A program made the position numbers and the translations under genes. Positions 26,817 to 34,049 of a stretch of 64,000 bases of DNA are shown one piece after another. Under the pieces are notes generated by a model. The model was not told the DNA's origin and did not search any database. It was given only the letters and a program-made list of their open reading frames with translations. The stretch covers positions 103,930 through 167,929 of the forward strand of contig NZ_ATGG01000007.1 of the NCBI RefSeq assembly GCF_000413855.1, read 5' to 3'. The stretch is from Acinetobacter gyllenbergii CIP 110306 = MTCC 11365 (lineage in GTDB: Bacteria; Pseudomonadota; Gammaproteobacteria; Pseudomonadales; Moraxellaceae). Every line of letters starts with the position of its first letter. The first letter of the stretch is position 1.

Positions 26817-27709
26817 GTCAAGAGTTAACATCAGGGAAGGTTCTTAGCCCTTCAACACCTTGGACAGAGCGTCATGTTCCTGGTATTCAGGTTGTAGATC
26901 AACAGCAAACATTCAAAGCAACGTTTACTGAGCCGACCATTGAATGTCCTGAGTGCCATGCACTGGTAACACGTACCGCAATGTCATTTAATGCCTATGT
27001 ATGTCCTCAGTGTGATGAACACTTACGTATGCGCGCACGTGATCGTTTGAACTGGTTCTTTGATCAGGTGAATGGAGAGCTGGGCCAAGAATTTAGTGCC
27101 AAAGATCCATTAAAATTTGTGGATAGCAAAGCTTATCCAGATCGTATGCGTGAAGCGCAAGACAAAACGGGTGAGACTGAAGCACTGGTGGTCATGCAGG
27201 GTTCGTTGAAAGGCCTAGACCTGATTGCATGTGCTTTTGACTTTGACTTTATGGGCGGTTCGATGGGAACTGTGGTCGGAGACCGTTTTGTACAAGCGGC
27301 TGAACGTGCGATTGCCTTACATCAACCGATGATCTGTTTTGCTGCTTCGGGTGGTGCACGTATGCAAGAAGGCATGTTGTCTTTGATGCAGATGGCGCGT
27401 ACAGCAGCTGCGATTCAAAAAATGAAAGAAGCACGTGTTCCATACTTAGTGGTACTCACTCATCCTGTTTATGGTGGTGTGACTGCTTCATTGGCAATGC
27501 TCGGTGATGTACATATTGCTGAACCAAAAGCGATGATTGGCTTTGCGGGTAAACGTGTGATTGAACAAACTGTGCGTGAAAAACTGGAAGAACCGTTCCA
27601 ACGCGCAGAATATTTGCTTGATCATGGTGTGGTCGATCAAATTGTTCATCGTCATGCATTACGTGATACTGTATACAGACTTGTCGCTAAGCTGATGAAT
27701 TTACCTTGA
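26813..27709 (+). CDS. accD: Acetyl-CoA carboxylase carboxyltransferase beta subunit AccD
   Basis: A 298-residue cytoplasmic subunit that, with AccA, moves the carboxyl group from biotin to acetyl-CoA to make malonyl-CoA. The N-terminal four-Cys zinc finger spans CPECHALVTRT and YVCPQCDEH (C-x2-C, then C-x2-C). The carboxyltransferase core includes FDFDFMGGSMGTVVGDRF, CFAASGGARMQEGMLSLMQM and HPVYGGVTASLAMLGD. It overlaps trpA at its start and folC at its end (4 bp each), showing tight translational coupling. The first 40 residues before the zinc finger are slightly longer than in E. coli. Confidence 0.97.
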   Translation: MSQELTSGKVLSPSTPWTERHVPGIQVVDQQQTFKATFTEPTIECPECHALVTRTAMSFNAYVCPQCDEHLRMRARDRLNWFFDQVNGELGQEFSAKDPLKFVDSKAYPDRMREAQDKTGETEALVVMQGSLKGLDLIACAFDFDFMGGSMGTVVGDRFVQAAERAIALHQPMICFAASGGARMQEGMLSLMQMARTAAAIQKMKEARVPYLVVLTHPVYGGVTASLAMLGDVHIAEPKAMIGFAGKRVIEQTVREKLEEPFQRAEYLLDHGVVDQIVHRHALRDTVYRLVAKLMNLP

Positions 27710-28992
27710 AACCACTCGCTCCACATGCAACAGATACATTAACAACATGGCTCGATTATTGGGGCCATGTTCACGTTACAGGCATTGATTTAGGCTTAGA
27801 GCGCGTTATTCCCGTCGCTGAAAAGTTGGGGGTAATGCAACCACAAGCGAAGGTGTTTACCGTCGCAGGAACCAATGGTAAAGGCTCGACCACGACGACT
27901 TTGGCTGCAATTTTAAATGCACAAGGGTATAAGGTTGGGCTGTATCAGTCACCGCATATTTATCGTTTTAATGAACGAGTTAAATTGGCAGGTACAGAGG
28001 TAGATGATCAAAGTCTGGTCGATGCGTTTGTTTTAGTGGATCAAGCCCGCCGTGAGTGTGGTTTAAGTTTATCTTTTTTTGAAGCAACCACTTTGGCTGC
28101 TTTTGTTATTTTTAAGCAGCAACAATGTGATGTTTGGGTACTCGAAGTTGGCTTAGGTGGTCGTCTTGATGTGGTCAATGTGATTGACCCCGATATTGCC
28201 GTCATTACCAATATTGGTTTAGACCATGTCGATTGGTTGGGTGATACCGTCGAAAAAATTGCATTTGAAAAAGCTGGTATTATCCGTTCAAATATTCCAG
28301 TCGTTTTTGCAGGTCAGCAGCAACTGCCACAAGCCATTCAAGAGAAAGTGGCTGAAACCCAAGCGCAGTTATACGCCTTAGATCGTGATTATTTTTATCA
28401 GCTCAATGATGATGGTGAAACCTGGTCATTTGCATCCTCGGGTACGACCTTAAGACTTCCAGTTGGACAACTGGCCTTAGATAATATTTCCACTGCAGTC
28501 GCAGCCGTACTGGTGAGTGGTGTTGAGGTTTCTCAGCAAGCGCTTGCCAGCGGGATTCAGCAAGCATGCTTACAAGGGCGTTTCGAAATACGTCAGATTC
28601 AAGATAAAACCGTCATTTTTGATGCTGGCCACAATGCGCATGGCGTCGAATTTTTATTGAAGCAGTTGCGAAAATTCCTAAAATACAATAAACAGTACAC
28701 AGAAGTTGTTGCAGTATTTTCAATGTTGGCTGATAAAGACATTCCATCGGTCACTGATTTACTAAAAACAACAGTAAAAGATTGGTTTATTGCTAATTTA
28801 GATGTGCCGAGAGCCGCACCAGTGCAACAAATCCAAGAAGCACTGCAAGGGCAACAGGTGCATGAGTTTGGCAGTATCCAGCAAGCGTTTGAAACTGTGC
28901 TGAAACAAGGTCATAACAATCAGCTGATTTTAGTCTGTGGTTCGTTTCATACTTTAGAAGCGGTCTGGGAGTATTTAGAAGAATGTCGATGA
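27706..28992 (+). CDS. folC: Bifunctional folylpolyglutamate / dihydrofolate synthase FolC
   Basis: A 428-residue Mur-ligase-fold enzyme that adds glutamate to dihydropteroate and to folates. The ATP P-loop is GTNGKGSTTTTLAAIL. The family also shows SPHIYRFNERVKL, the omega-loop region SFFEATTLAAFVIF, LEVGLGGRLDVVNVI, ITNIGLDHVDWLGDT and the C-terminal FDAGHNAHG. The start is TTG 27706, overlapping the accD stop by 4 bp (TTGA); no later ATG would preserve the N-terminal motif. The 3' end overlaps the SPOR-protein gene by 10 bp. Confidence 0.96.
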   Translation: MKPLAPHATDTLTTWLDYWGHVHVTGIDLGLERVIPVAEKLGVMQPQAKVFTVAGTNGKGSTTTTLAAILNAQGYKVGLYQSPHIYRFNERVKLAGTEVDDQSLVDAFVLVDQARRECGLSLSFFEATTLAAFVIFKQQQCDVWVLEVGLGGRLDVVNVIDPDIAVITNIGLDHVDWLGDTVEKIAFEKAGIIRSNIPVVFAGQQQLPQAIQEKVAETQAQLYALDRDYFYQLNDDGETWSFASSGTTLRLPVGQLALDNISTAVAAVLVSGVEVSQQALASGIQQACLQGRFEIRQIQDKTVIFDAGHNAHGVEFLLKQLRKFLKYNKQYTEVVAVFSMLADKDIPSVTDLLKTTVKDWFIANLDVPRAAPVQQIQEALQGQQVHEFGSIQQAFETVLKQGHNNQLILVCGSFHTLEAVWEYLEECR

Positions 28993-30071
28993 ATAACAAA
29001 CAACGCTGGATGGGTGGCGTTGTTCTATTAGGTGGTGGTGTTTTATTGGCAGCATTGCTTCTGAAAGGTAATGAAGAAATAGAGCAAGATCAGACTCAAG
29101 CGACCGTTACTCATCCGATTCCCAAAACAGAGTCTAAGCCAAAAACAGCTCAGCCTGCTCAAGAGAGTGAAATGGTTTCTCTACAACCTTTGGCGGTTGA
29201 TGTTGAAACCGAAAAGCGTTTGCTTGAAGAACAACGTCGTTCACGTGAGAAAGCGGTGGCTGAACAAGAAGCACGTGCCGCTGAATTTTTAAAGATGCAG
29301 CAGCAGGCTGAAGCAGCAGCAGCGCGTAAGGCAGCCGAAGAATATGCAGCGATTAATGCGCGTCGTGCAGCTGCTCAGGAAAGTTCAGACAACATTCCGC
29401 CAGAGCTTGTTGAAGATGAGAAAGCCAAGGCACAGCGACTTGCAGATGAAAAGAAGCGCGCTGAGCAGCAGAAAACAACAGCTCAACAGAAGTCTGATGC
29501 TGAAAAGAAGTTAGCTGAGGATAAGCGTAAAGCCGAAGCTGACAAGAAAGCAGCTGAAGATAAACGTAAAGCTGAAGCGGATAAGAAAGCAGCTGAAGAC
29601 AAGCGTAAAGCTGAAGCGGATAAGAAAGCAGCTGAAGACAAGCGTAAAGCAGAAGCTGACAAGAAGGCAGCTGAAGACAAGCGTAAGGCAGAAGCTGACA
29701 AGAAAGCAGCAGAAGACAAGCGTAAAGCTGAAGCAGACAAGAAAGCCGCCGAAGATAAACGTAAAGCAGAAGCAGACAAGAAAGCCGAAGCTGAAAAAGC
29801 ACGTGATCTGATGGAAAATGGTGATAAGAAATGGATGGTACAAGTGGCGCTAGCCGCAAACCAAGCCAATGCGGATGCGGTCGTGTCTAAATTACGTGCC
29901 AAAGGTTATAAAGTGACGACGAGTCCGACCTCGAAAGGGATTCGGATTATGGTTGGCCCAGCCAAAGACCGTGACATTGCTGATGCAACCCGTAAGAAAA
30001 TTACCACAGATGAAAGCTTAAATATGAAATCGGCTTGGGTGATTGATTGGGTTCCGCTTGATCAGCGATAA
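28983..30071 (+). CDS. SPOR-domain protein with seven 13-residue repeats
   Basis: A 362-residue bitopic membrane protein. A short cytoplasmic N-terminus is followed by a transmembrane helix at about 9-28 (GGVVLLGGGVLLAALLL). A very long charged periplasmic stalk follows at residues 70-275, and a C-terminal SPOR domain at about 282-360 (KKWMVQVALAANQANADAVV and KGIRIMVGP) binds denuded glycan strands at division septa. The stalk contains seven near-identical tandem copies of AEDKRKAEADKKA (residues 178-268), predicted to be a continuous helix like the TolA stalk. The position after folC matches the DedD/SPOR gene of related bacteria, which is normally followed by cvpA and purF; those are absent here. 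The repeat number is likely to vary between strains. Confidence 0.88.
   Translation: MSMNNKQRWMGGVVLLGGGVLLAALLLKGNEEIEQDQTQATVTHPIPKTESKPKTAQPAQESEMVSLQPLAVDVETEKRLLEEQRRSREKAVAEQEARAAEFLKMQQQAEAAAARKAAEEYAAINARRAAAQESSDNIPPELVEDEKAKAQRLADEKKRAEQQKTTAQQKSDAEKKLAEDKRKAEADKKAAEDKRKAEADKKAAEDKRKAEADKKAAEDKRKAEADKKAAEDKRKAEADKKAAEDKRKAEADKKAAEDKRKAEADKKAEAEKARDLMENGDKKWMVQVALAANQANADAVVSKLRAKGYKVTTSPTSKGIRIMVGPAKDRDIADATRKKITTDESLNMKSAWVIDWVPLDQR
29514..29786 (+). repeat. Seven 39-bp tandem repeats within the SPOR-protein gene
   Basis: Seven consecutive 39 bp units encode AEDKRKAEADKKA each time, with synonymous differences between units (for example GCTGAAGAC against GCCGAAGAT). Protein identity is higher than DNA identity. 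Confidence 0.92.
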
Positions 30072-30165
30072 ACGTTGATCATCCCCTAGATCAAATCAGG
30101 AACACATCACAGGCTTTATTGATGCTGTGAGTGTTCCATCAAAATTAAATAGGGGACTCGCGATC

Positions 30166-31095
30166 ATGAATACAGCGATCAGAATATTAGAACGATTTGT
30201 TTTTACACAAGATTCTGAGGTTAGTGCACTGTCTGGTGTCGCCTGTATAGGGGACGATGTTTACTTTGTGGGTGACGATGTTCGTTACTTATTAAAAACC
30301 AATCGAAACAATAACCTGACTAGTGCCGCGGTTTTTGAAAAAGTTCCGTTATCTGAGTCGTCTGAGCAAATATCACTTAGCATATTGAGCAAAGCAAAAA
30401 AGCCTGATTTTGAAGCATTAAGTTGCATAACCTTGGATGGCCAACAGCAGCTATTGGTGATGGGATCAGGTTCTACCGAAAATCGGAAACAAGCATTACT
30501 TTATAATCCATCTAACAATCAAATCCGCATTTTTCTGGATGCAATTGATTATCACTTTTTGGAAAACAGTGTTGAATTAACGGGTGGAGCAGATCTCAAT
30601 ATTGAAGCCATCTGTTCAGACGATCGTCATCTGTATATTTTTCAACGTGGCAATATTAATCGCCATCATGGTGTTTTAGTCTTTAATTTAGCTAAAATTC
30701 AAGCAGGAAAATCGTTAGAAAGTGCGCTTATCAACTCGCTTAATCTCAACTTGCCTGAGATCGAGGGTGCTGCAAGTGGGATTTCTGATGCCTATTTTTT
30801 TGTGGATAAAAAACTAATAGTGGCCACGGCAGCGGTTGAGCAAACATTAAATACCTATGATGATGGTGATGTGCTGGGTAGTTTTATCTTGGTATTCTCA
30901 CCTGATGGTAAAGCTTTAGCGACGCATTTGATTCAAGATGCAAAAGGGCAGACGCTGCCAATCAAGGTTGAAGGGATTACATGGCTCGAGTCAAGGTCTG
31001 ATGGCGAAGTCTTTTTATTAGTGACAGACAGTGATGGCGGTGAGTCTGAAATTTTGAAGGTCTTACTCAGCCACTCCGCTTTGGAAACATCATAA
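30166..31095 (+). CDS. Conserved protein of unknown function, propeller-like
   Basis: A 309-residue protein from ATG 30166, which has AGGGGA nine bases upstream; the frame also opens at GTG 30127. There is no signal peptide. Repeated blade-like patterns occur, with strands rich in V/L/I and a recurrent D/E pair: SGVACIGDDVYFVGDD, FEALSCITLDGQQQLLVMGS, NIEAICSDDRHLYIFQRG, EGAASGISDAYFFVDKKLIV and VEGITWLESRSDGEVFLL. The repeated E(A/G)-x-(S/T/C) starts suggest a beta-propeller similar to esterase-like or phytase-like folds. I do not recognise a named family with certainty. It stands alone after the SPOR gene and before a hairpin at 31166-31197. Confidence 0.72.
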   Translation: MNTAIRILERFVFTQDSEVSALSGVACIGDDVYFVGDDVRYLLKTNRNNNLTSAAVFEKVPLSESSEQISLSILSKAKKPDFEALSCITLDGQQQLLVMGSGSTENRKQALLYNPSNNQIRIFLDAIDYHFLENSVELTGGADLNIEAICSDDRHLYIFQRGNINRHHGVLVFNLAKIQAGKSLESALINSLNLNLPEIEGAASGISDAYFFVDKKLIVATAAVEQTLNTYDDGDVLGSFILVFSPDGKALATHLIQDAKGQTLPIKVEGITWLESRSDGEVFLLVTDSDGGESEILKVLLSHSALETS

Positions 31096-31165
31096 CGGTA
31101 AACCCTATTGTTTGATGGTCATTTGTGTTTGAATTGTGCTCAGTGATTAATAAGAATGAAAACAA

Positions 31166-31197
31166 CAAATAAGTTGCTGCTCGAGCCAACTTATTTG
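31166..31197. terminator. Stem-loop between convergent genes
   Basis: Perfect 11-bp arms CAAATAAGTTG / CAACTTATTTG with a 10-nt loop, between the propeller-like gene and the convergent phosphatase gene. There is no long T-run, so it is only a probable bidirectional terminator. Confidence 0.5.
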
Positions 31198-31235
31198 CTT
31201 AATAAACACGCTTGCATAGCAAAGCAATCCAGTCT

Positions 31236-31820
31236 TTAGCTACTGGAATGTGATAGTTGTTGCCGAATCCATTTGACATTGTCAGGCGTAAATAAGTGAT
31301 CAATGTTTTTCCAGATCACATGGAAGCCATAACCGCCTTGTTTCATTTCTTTGACCGCATCTTCAATTGACCAGTTTTCAAAAATAATACGATACATGGC
31401 AATGTTTGCCCCTGTACGATCTGAACCGTGGTAACAGTGAATTAATACTTTTTGATGATTTTGCTTGGCCGTTTGAATCGCTTGCATGGTCTGCAAGAGA
31501 TCTTGACGGTTAATCGCCCATGTATAAATCGGAATATGCACCAGATTAAAAGGCTGATCTTTTAAAACTTTGGCATCTTCATTTCTGGCTCTAAGATTGA
31601 TAACCGTATCAATATTATAGTGTTTTAAACTCGGAATGAGTTCAGTGCTGGGTTGATCGCTACGAAAGACATCATCGCTAATCTGATAAAAGTTATGCGT
31701 ATGGGAAATCAACGTTCCCCAGTTTTTGGGGCGTTGTTCATCATTTAGGCTGGCATGCTTCATGCATCCGCCCATACTGAGCGTAGAAATGAGCACGAGG
31801 CTCAGGAGTGTTTTCTTCAT
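31236..31820 (-). CDS. Exported dual-specificity/tyrosine phosphatase-like lipoprotein
   Basis: A 194-residue protein starting MKKTLLSLVLISTLSMGGC, a lipoprotein signal with lipobox SMGGC. The mature domain has the Cys-dependent phosphatase P-loop HCYHGSDRTG (C-x5-R-[ST]), preceded by the WPD-loop-like region and INLRARNEDAK. It belongs to the tyrosine or dual-specificity phosphatase superfamily found as lipoproteins in gamma-proteobacteria; substrates are unknown and may be phospho-sugars or lipids. ATG 31820 overlaps the stop of the upstream metallo-hydrolase gene by one base (TAATG), so translation is coupled. A longer frame to 31859 would hide the signal peptide and is not used. Confidence 0.85.
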   Translation of the reverse strand: MKKTLLSLVLISTLSMGGCMKHASLNDEQRPKNWGTLISHTHNFYQISDDVFRSDQPSTELIPSLKHYNIDTVINLRARNEDAKVLKDQPFNLVHIPIYTWAINRQDLLQTMQAIQTAKQNHQKVLIHCYHGSDRTGANIAMYRIIFENWSIEDAVKEMKQGGYGFHVIWKNIDHLFTPDNVKWIRQQLSHSSS

Positions 31821-32629
31821 TACTGATAGCGACTGAATTCGACTGGATCGTGGGCACAAATTAACTCAATGCTTGGCTCATGTTGAGCGAGATATTGTAA
31901 CTGTTTTAGATTTTGCAAACGCAGTTGGTTATCTTCGGCCAATAAACGTTCTGTCAGATCCAAGGCTCTCAGTTTATTTTTCGGATTGAGCTCTAGATGG
32001 GTGTAATAGGCATCACCACAAAATAGCATCCAACCATCCGCCTTTTTGATCGCAATACCACAATGTCCTGCCGTATGCCCGATCAAGGGAATCATTAAAA
32101 TTTCATCTTGAAATAACGGAAGCCCTTGGACTTTTTGCAGGTTAAACCATGCTTCGCCATCATTATGCTCAGCAAAGTTCCAGTGACGATGTTGTTTAAA
32201 TTGCTCTGTCTTATAGCGAAGTTTGCCTTTGGTTGTGAGGGATTGGGTGGCATTAAACTCGGCAGCTAAAAGATGTACTGTCGCATTGGGGAAATCTGAA
32301 ATTCCACCCGCATGATCAAAATCTAGATGGGTCACAAAAATATGTTGTACATCACTCGGATTAAAACCGAGTTTTTGAATTTGCTGAATAGCGGTGAGTT
32401 TTAGATTTGGCACAATCGAACCAAATCGTTTGAGCAAAGGCCCTAAGCGTTGTTCTGTATGCAAATAATCTTGAAGACCTAAGCCTGTATCAATTAAAAC
32501 TAAGCCACGGTCTGTTTCAATCAGCAGGCAGTGACAAACGAGATGTGCTTTCCAGCCTTTTTGTCCAAACAGCGGTGCACAAGACGGGCAGAAGCTGCCA
32601 CAATGCAGATGATGAATATTGTAGATCAT
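31820..32629 (-). CDS. MBL-fold metallo-hydrolase (lactonase-like)
   Basis: A 269-residue protein with the metallo-beta-lactamase fold. The metal motif is VTHLDFDHAGGI (H-x-D-x-DH). A later metal His is in LIGHTAGHCGIAI and Asp in MLFCGDAYYTH, and the final His is near CAHDPVEF. No signal peptide is seen. The D-x-DH motif and size resemble N-acyl-homoserine lactonases (AhlD/AiiA group) but also many uncharacterised hydrolases. The N-terminus has several Cys (LHCGSFCPSCAPLFG), which is unusual. It is translationally coupled to the exported phosphatase downstream. The substrate is unknown. Confidence 0.85.
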   Translation of the reverse strand: MIYNIHHLHCGSFCPSCAPLFGQKGWKAHLVCHCLLIETDRGLVLIDTGLGLQDYLHTEQRLGPLLKRFGSIVPNLKLTAIQQIQKLGFNPSDVQHIFVTHLDFDHAGGISDFPNATVHLLAAEFNATQSLTTKGKLRYKTEQFKQHRHWNFAEHNDGEAWFNLQKVQGLPLFQDEILMIPLIGHTAGHCGIAIKKADGWMLFCGDAYYTHLELNPKNKLRALDLTERLLAEDNQLRLQNLKQLQYLAQHEPSIELICAHDPVEFSRYQ

Positions 32630-32790
32630 GATGCTTTTTTTATTGTGTAGCGGATCGAATTGTTTTTATAACCGATTGATTCAGAAATACCAAAACAATT
32701 TTAGCTTGGATATAAAAAAGCCTATCTAGGGGATAGGCGGAGCGATTGTTATTCAATCTTATTCGAGTTATTCATTGCAGACGTGATCGC
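32630..32790. other. Intergenic region with terminator
   Basis: Holds the promoter of the MBL-hydrolase gene (reading left) and the terminator at 32713-32738; nothing else is seen. Confidence 0.5.
32713..32738 (-). terminator. Probable terminator of the peroxiredoxin transcript
   Basis: Minus-strand hairpin GCCTATC / GATAGGC followed by a run of T. It lies beyond the tandem repeat block downstream of the peroxiredoxin gene. Confidence 0.7.
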
Positions 32791-33047
32791 GCTTTAATCT
32801 CTTCACTCACAACATAGCTGTTCATCTTCTTGCGAAGCTTGAGCCGCTTCTCAGGAATGAGCGTTGCTCGTCTTTATTGCTACGCACTCCGTTTGTCTTG
32901 CACTGTGATTAAAGCATACGCTTTAATTTGTTAACTCACAGCATAGCTGTTCGACTTCTTGCGAAGCTTCTCAGGAACGAGCGTTGCTCGTCTTTATTGC
33001 TACGCACTCCGTTTGTCTTGCACTGCGATTAAAGCATACGCTTTAAT
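32791..33047. repeat. Two tandem intergenic repeat units (129 and 120 bp)
   Basis: Units begin at 32791 and 32920, and the start of a third word is at 33040 (GCTTTAAT each time). Both contain ACATAGCTGTTC or AGCATAGCTGTTC, CTTCTTGCGAAGC, GAGCGTTGCTCGTCTTTATTG, and the run TACGCACTCCGTTTGTCTTG. The first unit has a 9 bp insertion. The unit junctions are the palindrome ATTAAAGC-ATAC-GCTTTAAT (32908-32927 and 33028-33047); the second one overlaps the 3' end of the peroxiredoxin gene. Confidence 0.8.
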
Positions 33048-33684
33048 CTTGTTCAGGCTGTGGCGTGAGTCTTAAATACGGTTTGACGGCCTTATAGCCT
33101 TTAGGGAAACGTTGTTTGATTTCTTCCTCATCTTTTAAAGACGGCACAATCACAACATCTTCGCCCTGTTGCCAGTTCGCAGGTGTTGCCACTTTATGCT
33201 TGTCTGTTAATTGCAGTGAATCGACCACACGAAGTACTTCATTGAAATTACGACCTGTTGATGCTGGGTAGGTAATAATCAAACGAACTTTTTTGTTCGG
33301 ATCAATAATCACCAATGAACGTACGGTTAAGGTTTCACTGGCATTGGGATGAATAAATCCATACAGTTCAGACACTTTACGGTCTTTGTCGGCAAGGATC
33401 GGAAAATTAACCGTGGTGCTCTGTGTCTCGTTAATATCTTGAATCCAGCCTTTATGCGACTCAACATCATCCACAGACAGTGCAATGGCTTTTACGCCGC
33501 GCTTGTCAAACTCATCTTTCAACTTTGCCGTATAGCCGAGTTCGGTGGTACAGACTGGGGTATAGTCCGCAGGATGGGAAAAAAGGATTCCCCAGCTATC
33601 CCCTAAAAAGCCATAGAAATCAATATCTCCTTCACTTGATTGTTGTTGGAAATTCGGGGCAATGTCGCCTAAACGTAGTGTCAT
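33043..33684 (-). CDS. Peroxiredoxin, 1-Cys (Prx6) type
   Basis: A 213-residue thiol peroxidase. The peroxidatic Cys lies in SHPADYTPVCTTELGYTAK, and the catalytic Arg in the region SLVIIDPNKKVRLIITYPASTGRNFNEVLR. The long C-terminal arm (about residues 165-213) is typical of Prx6-type enzymes. No resolving Cys is seen elsewhere. It reduces H2O2 and lipid hydroperoxides in the cytoplasm. I use ATG 33684, preceded by AGAGGAC, rather than the ATG 18 bases upstream. The 3' end is embedded in the palindromic junction of the tandem repeat at 32791-33047. Confidence 0.93.
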   Translation of the reverse strand: MTLRLGDIAPNFQQQSSEGDIDFYGFLGDSWGILFSHPADYTPVCTTELGYTAKLKDEFDKRGVKAIALSVDDVESHKGWIQDINETQSTTVNFPILADKDRKVSELYGFIHPNASETLTVRSLVIIDPNKKVRLIITYPASTGRNFNEVLRVVDSLQLTDKHKVATPANWQQGEDVVIVPSLKDEEEIKQRFPKGYKAVKPYLRLTPQPEQD

Positions 33685-34049
33685 GATCAGTCCTCTATAC
33701 ATTCTTTATGTTTTCTATCTCCAATTAATATGCAGCATCTACTTTATAAATAAAATTATTGTTTTTGTATTTTGTTATGAACTTTTGAGATATTGATTAT
33801 TGATCTTGTAAAAAAAATGATCAGAAATTCACATTCAAGTCGATGTAAGTTAAATGCAAATTTGCTACATTAACGCATCTTTAGTGATGTGACGTCAGAA
33901 TCGCCTCGCAGATTTTTTTGCCTGTTTGAATGCAAAGCACTTGTAGTTCTTATTTCTGACTCCATAATAACAGCTAAGAAAAAATTAACCGACCTAGGGT
34001 TTGTTGAAATTGACAAACCTTATAACAAACAGGATTAGAGAGTTTATTC
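33685..34049. other. Intergenic region upstream of secA
   Basis: 365 bp with no gene. It carries divergent promoters for peroxiredoxin and secA, and a hairpin GGTTTGT / ACAAACC at 33998-34019 in the secA leader, 30 nt before the start codon. No secM-like upstream gene is seen. Confidence 0.5.

Noticed and set aside
29353..29902. Three long open frames on the opposite strand of the SPOR repeat region
   Set aside because: They are antisense products of the 39-bp repeats, with repetitive Ser/Leu/Ala-rich sequence and no family or ribosome binding site.
32791..33047. Tandem repeat block considered as a CRISPR array
   Set aside because: The units are 120-129 bp with almost no differing spacer between them and no cas genes nearby.
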